From Hydrogenothermaceae bacterium (GTDB taxonomy: Bacteria; Aquificota; Aquificae; Hydrogenothermales; Hydrogenothermaceae), in NCBI GenBank assembly GCA_026984415.1, contig JALSSE010000454.1:1-6441 (forward strand): a stretch of DNA of 6,441 nt. Direction: 5' to 3'. Positions 1-5,530 of this stretch are shown here, piece after piece. The notes beneath the pieces are model-generated. The model saw only the letters and a list, made by a program, of their open reading frames with translations, was not told where the DNA came from and made no database searches. How positions within the stretch are numbered: position 1 is the stretch's first letter; the number at the start of each line of letters is the position of its first letter. The position numbers and the translations under genes were made by a program.

Positions 1-1500
1 GTTGAAAATAATGGAGTTTTAGGGGAAGAATCTCCTTTAAGACCTGAAGATGTGAAAACAAAAGATGAAACGCCAAAAGGGAAGTTAGATTTACTTGTGA
101 CCCTTGATTTTAGAATGTCAGGTTCAGCTCTTTATTCAGATATTGCTTTACCAGCCACAACCTGGTATGAAAAAGCTGATATCAACAGTACAGATATGCA
201 TCCATTTATACATCCATTAAATAAAGCAATAGACCCCCTTTGGGAATCAAAATCAGACTGGCAGATATACAAGGGGCTTGCTAAAAAAGTTTCAGAGCTT
301 GCTAAATTACATTTATCTGGAGAACATAAGGATATAGTAACGGCTCCTTTAATGCACGATAGTCCTGCTGAAATTTCCCAACCTTATGGAAAAGTAAAAG
401 ACTGGAGTAAAGGAGAAATAGAGCCAATACCGGGAAAAACTATGCCTAATATTGCTGTTGTAGTGAGAGACTATACAAAAATATACGATAAATACATTTC
501 ACTTGGACCAAATGTAAAAGAAAAACCAATGGGAGCACACGGATGGAGCTGGTCAGCTGCAGAAGAATACGAAAAATTAAAGGTACAGGTTGGAGTTCAC
601 AGGGAAGGAATAAACAAAGATATGCCAGATTTATCAGAAGATGAGAAAGTTGTTGATGTTGTTTTAGCACTTTCAAGCTGTACAAATGGTAAAGTTGCTT
701 CAAAGGCATGGAAAAGTGCTGCTAAAAAAACAGGTATGCCTATAGAAGATTTAGCAAAGAATAGGGAAGCTGAACACTTTACATTAAAAGAGCTTACAGT
801 TCAGCCAAAACAGTCAATTTCTACTCCTATATTTACAGGAGTTACAGAACCTGATAGGAGATTTACAGCATTTTCAAACAGTATAGAGTTTCTTATGCCT
901 TTCAGGACATTAACAGGAAGACAACAGTTTTTTATAGACCATGAATTATTTACAGAAGTTGGTGAAAATTTCCCTGTTTACAAACCTCCTTTAGTTGTTA
1001 ACCCGTTTGAAGAGTGGGAAAAACCTCCATCTGTTTCAAAAAAAGTTAAGGTTAGATGGATTACGCCACACGGAAAATGGAATATCCACAGTACATACTT
1101 TGACAACTTAATTATGCTTACCCTGTTTAGAGGTGGTCCGGTTGTCTGGATAAGTGATGAAGATGCAAAAGAAGCAGGAATAAAGGATAACGACTGGATA
1201 GAAGTATTTAACCGTAATGGTGTCACGGTGGCAAGGGCTGTTGTAAGCCATAGAATGCCTAAAGGAACAGCTTTTATGTATCACGTACAGGATAGAACAA
1301 TAAATGTACCGATTTCAGAACTTACAAATGAAGTTGGCGGAACCCACAACGCAACAACAAAAATATACGTAAAACCAACATTTGCAGTTGGTGGATATGC
1401 CCAGCTCAGTTATTCATTTAACTATTACGGTCCAACAGGAACACAAAGTGATGAGGTTGTTTATATAAAGAAAAAAGAAAAAGTTGAATGGTCTAACTAA
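1..1500 (+). CDS. narG: Respiratory nitrate reductase alpha subunit NarG, C-terminal part (5'-truncated by the window)
   Basis: This is the catalytic subunit of the membrane-bound quinol:nitrate oxidoreductase, which reduces nitrate to nitrite at a Mo-bis-MGD centre. The frame is open from base 1, so the 499 residues visible are the C-terminal ~40% of a protein usually near 1,200 residues. The GTG at 52 is internal, not a start. Window residues 28-58 carry very conserved NarG blocks (KLDLLVTLDFRMS, then YSDIALPATTWYEK), followed by DMHPFIHPL. Around residues 352-385 lies the start of the molydopterin-dinucleotide-binding domain (WITPHGKWNIHSTY, then LFRGGPVVW), and residues 463-477 hold VGGYAQLSYSFNYYG near the C terminus. 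These match E. coli NarG as I recall it. The N-terminal Fe-S cluster (FS0), the Asp Mo ligand and any Tat-like leader lie upstream of the window and cannot be judged. The C terminus ends about a dozen residues earlier than in E. coli. No frameshift is seen. narH follows after 14 nt. Confidence 0.97.
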   Translation, partial: VENNGVLGEESPLRPEDVKTKDETPKGKLDLLVTLDFRMSGSALYSDIALPATTWYEKADINSTDMHPFIHPLNKAIDPLWESKSDWQIYKGLAKKVSELAKLHLSGEHKDIVTAPLMHDSPAEISQPYGKVKDWSKGEIEPIPGKTMPNIAVVVRDYTKIYDKYISLGPNVKEKPMGAHGWSWSAAEEYEKLKVQVGVHREGINKDMPDLSEDEKVVDVVLALSSCTNGKVASKAWKSAAKKTGMPIEDLAKNREAEHFTLKELTVQPKQSISTPIFTGVTEPDRRFTAFSNSIEFLMPFRTLTGRQQFFIDHELFTEVGENFPVYKPPLVVNPFEEWEKPPSVSKKVKVRWITPHGKWNIHSTYFDNLIMLTLFRGGPVVWISDEDAKEAGIKDNDWIEVFNRNGVTVARAVVSHRMPKGTAFMYHVQDRTINVPISELTNEVGGTHNATTKIYVKPTFAVGGYAQLSYSFNYYGPTGTQSDEVVYIKKKEKVEWSN

Positions 1501-1507
1501 AAGGAGG
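1501..1507 (+). promoter_or_regulatory. Ribosome binding site of narH (decides the start)
   Basis: AAGGAGG is a near-perfect Shine-Dalgarno sequence starting right after the narG stop. It stands 7 nt before the ATG at 1515. An in-frame TTG at 1509 would be only 1 nt from it, too close for use, so the ATG is the start. Confidence 0.9.
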
Positions 1508-1514
1508 TTTGAAA

Positions 1515-2969
1515 ATGAAAGTAAAAGCACAGGTAACAATGGTTCTCAATTTAGATAAATGTATAGGATGTCATACATGTAGTGTAACGTGTAAGAATAC
1601 ATGGACAAAAAGAGATGGAGTAGAATACGTATGGTTTAACAATGTAGAAACAAAACCAGGGGTAGGATACCCTGTCCAGTGGGAAAATCAGGATAAGTAC
1701 AAAGGTGGATGGACTTTAAAAGGAAATAAACTTCAATTAAAACACGGAAATAAAGTTTTTGAGTATCTGAATATATTCCATAATCCAAACCTTCCAACAA
1801 TAGACGATTATTACGAACCGTGGACTTACGATTACAAGCATCTTATAAATGCAAAGCAACAGGAACACCAACCAGTTGCGAGACCAAAATCTGTAATTAC
1901 AGGAAAAAATATGGAAATTAAATGGGGCCCTAACTGGGAAGATGACCTTGCAGGGGCACCAGAGTATGCAGTTGATGACCCAAACCTTAAAAATTTAGAA
2001 AAAGAGATAACCATGCAGTTTGAAGAAGCATTTTTCTTCTATTTACCAAGATTATGTGAACATTGCTTAAACCCTGCATGTGTATCAGCATGCCCTTCTG
2101 GAGCTTTGTATAAGAGAAACGAAGATGGAATTGTTTTAGTTGACCAGGATTCATGTAGAGGATGGAGATACTGTATATCAGCCTGTCCGTATAAAAAAGT
2201 TTATTTTAACTGGAGTACTCAAAAAGCAGAAAAATGTACATTCTGTTATCCAAGGATAGAAGCAGGACTTCCTACTATCTGTTCTGAAACGTGTGTTGGA
2301 AAGATAAGATACGTTGGTGTAATTCTTTATGACCCAGACAAAGTTAAAGAAATAGCCTCAACAAAAGATGATAAAAACCTTTACGAAAAACAGTTAGAGG
2401 CATTTTTAGACCCATTTGACCCAGAAGTTATTGAAGCAGCTAAAAAAGAAGGAATTTCTGAAGAATGGATTAAAGCTGCTCAGGAATCCCCAGTTTACAA
2501 ACTTATGGTTAAATACAAAGTTGCCCTTTCAATTCATCCTGAATTTAGAACATTGCCAATGGTTTGGTACGTTCCACCAATTAGCCCAATACTCCAATTC
2601 TTTGGAAATATAACAGGTGAAGACATTTTCCCAGATATAGATAGTATTAGAGTTCCTTTAAAATATCTGGCAAATTTACTCACAGCTGGAAATGAAAAAC
2701 CTATAACAGAAGTTTTAAAAAGACTTGTAGCAGTTCGTTATTACATGAGAGCTAAACAGTTAGGTGAAGAATTTGATGAAAATAAACTAAAAGAGGTTGG
2801 ATTAACAGTTGAAGATGCAGAAGATATGTACAGGATGTTTGCTATTGCTAAATACGATGAGAGATTTGTTATACCTACAACCCATAAGGAAAATAAATGT
2901 GATGTTTATAAAGAGCAAGGATATACAGGTTTTGACTATTATTCTGACTGTGATTTCTGTATGCCGTAA
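1515..2969 (+). CDS. narH: Respiratory nitrate reductase beta subunit NarH (four Fe-S clusters)
   Basis: NarH is the electron-transfer subunit between heme-bearing NarI and catalytic NarG, on the same membrane side as NarG. The protein has 484 residues from the ATG at 1515; a longer frame from TTG 1509 would add only two residues. Four Cys groups are seen: C16-C19-C22-C26 (CIGCHTCSVTC), C181-C184-C189-C193 (CEHCLNPACVSAC), C214-W217-C220-C224 (CRGWRYCISAC), and C241-C244 with C256-C260. W217 stands where a fourth Cys would be, the known NarH signature that gives one [3Fe-4S] cluster beside three [4Fe-4S] clusters. The C-terminal half has other NarH-typical blocks, such as HPEFRTLPMVWYVPP (341-355) and YLANLLTAG (384-392). 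Length is slightly below E. coli NarH (512), the difference being mainly at the C terminus, which ends in SDCDFCMP. It lies between narG (14 nt) and narJ (13 nt). The related DMSO-reductase, selenate and chlorate reductase beta subunits are less likely, given the narG and narI partners. Confidence 0.98.
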   Translation: MKVKAQVTMVLNLDKCIGCHTCSVTCKNTWTKRDGVEYVWFNNVETKPGVGYPVQWENQDKYKGGWTLKGNKLQLKHGNKVFEYLNIFHNPNLPTIDDYYEPWTYDYKHLINAKQQEHQPVARPKSVITGKNMEIKWGPNWEDDLAGAPEYAVDDPNLKNLEKEITMQFEEAFFFYLPRLCEHCLNPACVSACPSGALYKRNEDGIVLVDQDSCRGWRYCISACPYKKVYFNWSTQKAEKCTFCYPRIEAGLPTICSETCVGKIRYVGVILYDPDKVKEIASTKDDKNLYEKQLEAFLDPFDPEVIEAAKKEGISEEWIKAAQESPVYKLMVKYKVALSIHPEFRTLPMVWYVPPISPILQFFGNITGEDIFPDIDSIRVPLKYLANLLTAGNEKPITEVLKRLVAVRYYMRAKQLGEEFDENKLKEVGLTVEDAEDMYRMFAIAKYDERFVIPTTHKENKCDVYKEQGYTGFDYYSDCDFCMP

Positions 2970-2971
2970 GT

Positions 2972-2976
2972 GAGGT
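2972..2976 (+). promoter_or_regulatory. Ribosome binding site of narJ
   Basis: GAGGT lies 6 nt before the narJ ATG at 2983, in the 13-nt gap after the narH stop. It is weaker than the sites of narH, narI and narK, which would suit a chaperone needed in smaller amounts; that reading is inference. Confidence 0.7.
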
Positions 2977-2982
2977 ATAAAA

Positions 2983-3483
2983 ATGGATTATAAAGAATTT
3001 TTTAAACTAAGTTCTATACTTTTAATGTATCCTCAAGAGGATATTTATTATTCGTTAAAGGATTATGAACCTGTTGATATATATGATGAGAGGTTTATAG
3101 ATTTTCTTAATTTTTACAAAAATACTCCATTACAGGAGCTACAGGAAGAGTATGTAAGAAGTTTTGATTTTAATAAAGACGGAACCCTTTACCTTACTTA
3201 CCACAGGTTTAAAGATGATGTTCAGAGAGGTTCTTTTTTAGCTAAACTTATAGATTATTACAGAAAAAAAGGTTATGAATTTGCTGCAAATGAGCTTCCT
3301 GATTTTTTTCCTGTCATCCTTGAGTTTATTTCTGAAATAGATTTGGATACAGGAATTAAGGTTTTACAGAATTTTGAAAAAGAGATAGAAACTATTTCAA
3401 AATCTCTTGATTCATTAGGTTCTCCTTATGGAGATTTAATAGATTCAATACTTGAAATGACAAAAAATAGGGAGGTTAAATAA
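2983..3483 (+). CDS. narJ: Nitrate reductase molybdenum cofactor assembly chaperone NarJ
   Basis: NarJ is a cytoplasmic chaperone of the TorD/DmsD/NarJ family. It binds apo-NarG and supports cofactor insertion and membrane attachment of NarGH; it is not part of the finished enzyme. The 166-residue product is mostly helical by composition and has no Cys. Family blocks visible are SSILLMYPQ near the N terminus (10-18), EEYVRSFDF (55-63), LYLTYH (69-74), QRGSFLAKLIDYY (81-93) and ELPDFFPVILEF (104-115), the last being the most diagnostic. It is markedly shorter than E. coli NarJ (236 residues), lacking the C-terminal extension, but the core chaperone domain looks whole. The position between narH and narI is the classical narGHJI order. 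Its last codons contain the narI ribosome binding site and its stop is 1 nt from the narI ATG, so the two are probably translationally coupled. Confidence 0.95.
   Translation: MDYKEFFKLSSILLMYPQEDIYYSLKDYEPVDIYDERFIDFLNFYKNTPLQELQEEYVRSFDFNKDGTLYLTYHRFKDDVQRGSFLAKLIDYYRKKGYEFAANELPDFFPVILEFISEIDLDTGIKVLQNFEKEIETISKSLDSLGSPYGDLIDSILEMTKNREVK
3471..3475 (+). promoter_or_regulatory. Ribosome binding site of narI, inside the end of narJ
   Basis: GGAGG lies within the last codons of narJ, 9 nt before the narI ATG at 3485. Ribosomes finishing narJ would uncover or reuse it, so translation of narJ and narI is probably coupled. Confidence 0.8.
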
Positions 3484-3484
3484 G

Positions 3485-4147
3485 ATGGATATCCTTAATC
3501 TGTTTTTCTGGGTTATATTCCCTTACATAGCAATATCTGTATTCTTTATAGGAAATGCATATAAGTACCTTTCAAATCCTTATGGATGGAGGTCTAAATC
3601 AAGTGAAATTTTAGAGAAAAAAACTTTAAGATGGGCAAGTATGACTTTTCACTACGGAATAATACTTGCATTTATTGGACATATCATTGGAATAGTTATA
3701 CCAAAGTCTTTTACAGAAGATTTAGGGATTTCTGAAGAAAGCTACCATTTCCTTGCAATAACTGGTGGTACGATAGCTGGAGTTATGGTTGTTTTTGGAA
3801 TTCTACTATTCTTATATAGAAGATTAACAAATGATAGAGTAAGAGCAATCTCAACCCCATCAGATTGGGTTACTTTAATACTTTTACTGATAATTACTTC
3901 CCTTGGTCTTTATAATACTCTCTTTGTTGATTACGATTACAGGGAAACTGTTGCTCCGTGGTTTAGAGGTTTATGGATATTTTCTCCAGATTACACTTTA
4001 ATGGCTGATGTTCCTATATCTTTAAAACTTCACATAATTTTCGTGTTTATTTTAGTTGCAGTATGGCCTTTTACAAGACTTGTACATGTACTTAGTTTCC
4101 CATTCAGCTATATATTCAGAAGTTATGTTATTTACAGGGAAAGATAA
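3485..4147 (+). CDS. narI: Respiratory nitrate reductase gamma subunit NarI (membrane di-heme cytochrome b)
   Basis: NarI anchors NarGH to the cytoplasmic membrane, oxidises quinol and passes electrons through two b hemes to NarH. The 220-residue protein has five hydrophobic segments at about 4-26, 50-72, 89-111, 125-147 and 178-200, matching the family's five helices and its usual length (225 in E. coli). The four heme-ligand His are present: H56 (in MTFHYG), H66 (in FIGHIIG), H183 (in LKLHII) and H201 (in TRLVHV). They align with H56, H66, H187 and H205 of E. coli NarI as I recall it; the first pair has identical numbering. Other NarI-typical stretches are LNLFFWVIFPYIA at the N terminus and YRRLTNDRVRA after helix 3. 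The loop between helices 4 and 5 (about 148-177, rich in Asp and aromatic residues) differs clearly from E. coli. It follows narJ by 1 nt; narK starts 47 nt downstream. Confidence 0.97.
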   Translation: MDILNLFFWVIFPYIAISVFFIGNAYKYLSNPYGWRSKSSEILEKKTLRWASMTFHYGIILAFIGHIIGIVIPKSFTEDLGISEESYHFLAITGGTIAGVMVVFGILLFLYRRLTNDRVRAISTPSDWVTLILLLIITSLGLYNTLFVDYDYRETVAPWFRGLWIFSPDYTLMADVPISLKLHIIFVFILVAVWPFTRLVHVLSFPFSYIFRSYVIYRER

Positions 4148-4194
4148 GAAGAAGAAATGGGGATTTAAAAAATATCAATTAATGGAGGCTAAAC
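4148..4194 (+). other. narI-narK intergenic gap with the narK ribosome binding site
   Basis: This is the largest gap in the window. It is AT-rich in its middle and ends with a GGAGG Shine-Dalgarno at 4184-4188, 6 nt before the narK ATG. I see no terminator hairpin, no complete FNR/CRP-type palindrome and no convincing -35/-10 pair, so read-through from narI to narK is expected. A weak internal promoter cannot be ruled out. Confidence 0.6.
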
Positions 4195-5529
4195 ATGCAC
4201 AAAACCATTGAAGTTAATGGAAAGGTAATTGAAATCAAAGGTAGTCCACAAATTGGGCTGATTATGGCAACATTTGGGTTTTTTATAGGATTTGCTGCTG
4301 TTTCCCTTTATGGACCTGTTGCTAAAAATTTAAAGGAAATTTTAGGTTTATCTGGTTTTTTAATGGGATTGTTAGTTGCAGCTCCTAACCTTACAGGTTC
4401 CTTGTTAAGAATACCTTTCGCTGCTTGGGTTGATAAGGTAGGTGGTAAAATTCCACTGGCAACCCTTTTAATTCTTTCTGTTATTGGAATGGCTGGGTTA
4501 TCAACCCTTTTATATCTTTTCTATCCAAATCTTGAACCTTGGATGTACTGGTTAATTCTTATTTTTGGATTTTTAAGTGGTTGTGGAATTGCTACTTTCT
4601 CTGTTGGAATTGCCCAGACTGCCTACTGGTTTCCAGAAAGTAAGCAGGGTATGGCACTTGGTGTTTATGCAGGTGTAGGAAACCTTGCACCGGGTATATT
4701 TGGAATGATACTTCCATTTGCTTTAAAATCAATTGGATTGACAACTTCTTATATTCTGTGGTTTGGATTTCTACTTGTTGGTACTGTAATTTATATTTTG
4801 CTTGCAAAAGATGCCCCGTATTTCCAGCTTATAAAATCAGGAGTACCCCACGATTTAGCTGTTGAAAAAGCAAAAGAGCTTGGACAGGAGCTTATACCAA
4901 CAGGAAGTTTAATAGATTCTTTAAAAAATTCTGCAAGACATATTCAGACTTGGGCTCTTGTGGCACTTTATTTCACATCATTCGGTGGTTTCCTTGCTTT
5001 AACAGGATGGTTTATCGTTTTTTGGGTACAGAGTTATGATGTAGAGTTAAGACATGCAGGACTTCTAATGGCATTTGGTTTTTCTTTGCTTGCATCTGTA
5101 ATAAGGATATTCGGTGGATGGCTTTCAGATAAAATCGGTGGTGAGCTTGTTTCTATAATGGCATTTACAACAGTTTTAGTCGGTGCAATTGTAATAATTT
5201 TTGCAGGAAATGGTAATTTTGGGCTTTCACTTACCGGAGAAATTTTAATGGGTGCTGGAATGGGAGTTGCAAATGGGGCTGTTTTCAAACTCGTCCCTAA
5301 ATATGTTCCCCATGCTACAGGTGGAGCAGCAGGATGGGTTGGTGGACTTGGAGCTTTTGGCGGATTTGTAGTTCCTCCAATTTTAGGGTTATTTGTTCAA
5401 GGGTATGGAACAATAGGATATTCAAAAGGTTTTATTGTTTATGTTTTACTTGCTTTTTCAGCAATACTTATTTCTGCAATTTTATGGAAAGCTTATGGAA
5501 AAGAAATAAATAGGCCAATAGAGGAGTAA
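4195..5529 (+). CDS. narK: Nitrate/nitrite transporter of the NarK family (MFS, NNP subfamily)
   Basis: This inner-membrane carrier supplies nitrate to the cytoplasm and may exchange it for nitrite. The 444-residue protein has twelve hydrophobic segments, roughly at 18-40, 52-74, 86-110, 117-138, 152-174, 182-204, 252-277, 288-309, 320-338, 345-366, 374-396 and 410-432. The hydrophilic stretch at 205-250 is the central cytoplasmic loop. Family marks seen are R72 in helix 2 (LLRIPF) and R304 in helix 8 (VIRIFGGWLSDKIGG), corresponding to the two substrate-binding Arg of E. coli NarK, plus Gly-rich nitrate signatures at about 157-174 (VYAGVGNLAPG...) and 353-361 (GAGMGVANG). The latter runs into AVFKLVPKYVP with a short loop, a form I associate with NarK1/NasA-type nitrate symporters rather than the long-loop E. 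coli NarK; this subtype call is inference. It sits between the respiratory operon and the nas-like gene and could serve both. Confidence 0.94.
   Translation: MHKTIEVNGKVIEIKGSPQIGLIMATFGFFIGFAAVSLYGPVAKNLKEILGLSGFLMGLLVAAPNLTGSLLRIPFAAWVDKVGGKIPLATLLILSVIGMAGLSTLLYLFYPNLEPWMYWLILIFGFLSGCGIATFSVGIAQTAYWFPESKQGMALGVYAGVGNLAPGIFGMILPFALKSIGLTTSYILWFGFLLVGTVIYILLAKDAPYFQLIKSGVPHDLAVEKAKELGQELIPTGSLIDSLKNSARHIQTWALVALYFTSFGGFLALTGWFIVFWVQSYDVELRHAGLLMAFGFSLLASVIRIFGGWLSDKIGGELVSIMAFTTVLVGAIVIIFAGNGNFGLSLTGEILMGAGMGVANGAVFKLVPKYVPHATGGAAGWVGGLGAFGGFVVPPILGLFVQGYGTIGYSKGFIVYVLLAFSAILISAILWKAYGKEINRPIEE
5522..5526 (+). promoter_or_regulatory. Ribosome binding site of the nas-like gene, inside the end of narK
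   Basis: AGGAG lies in the last narK codons, 4 nt before the ATG at 5531. The narK stop (5527-5529) falls between them, leaving one base before the next start. This layout is typical of translational coupling. The spacing is slightly short, so expression may depend on ribosomes arriving from narK. Confidence 0.65.
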
Positions 5530-5530
5530 G

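Noticed and set aside
52..54. GTG at 52 as the start of a separate gene
   Set aside because: The same frame is open to base 1 and the product from there on is the interior of NarG, so this GTG is an internal Val codon.
446..709. Minus-strand open frame of 87 codons inside narG
   Set aside because: It is antisense to a strongly conserved NarG region, has a low-complexity Leu/Gln-rich product and no ribosome site; it is a shadow of the real gene.
978..1226. Minus-strand open frame of 82 codons inside narG
   Set aside because: It lies antisense to the molybdopterin-binding region of narG, and the product resembles no family I recognise.
1832..2014. Minus-strand open frame of 60 codons inside narH
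   Set aside because: It is antisense to conserved narH, short, and without its own signals.
2416..2613. Plus-strand overlapping frame of 65 codons inside narH
   Set aside because: It is an out-of-frame reading of a conserved NarH stretch, with a Lys/Leu-rich product and no ribosome site.
4157..4168. ATG followed by two codons and a stop between narI and narK, as a leader peptide
   Set aside because: It is three codons long with no ribosome site of its own and no attenuator-like hairpins.
4148..4194. Possible FNR-type site or promoter before narK (an ATCAA half-site is present)
   Set aside because: Only one half of the TTGAT-N4-ATCAA palindrome is found and no matching -35/-10 elements are clear; in such AT-rich DNA a half-site is expected by chance.
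4592..4807. Minus-strand open frame of 71 codons inside narK
   Set aside because: It is antisense to transporter helices; a Gln-rich product is the expected by-product of reading such codons backward.
5034..5288. Minus-strand open frame of 84 codons inside narK
   Set aside because: It is antisense to helices 8-10 of the transporter, and the Pro/Ser/Ile-rich product shows no domain.
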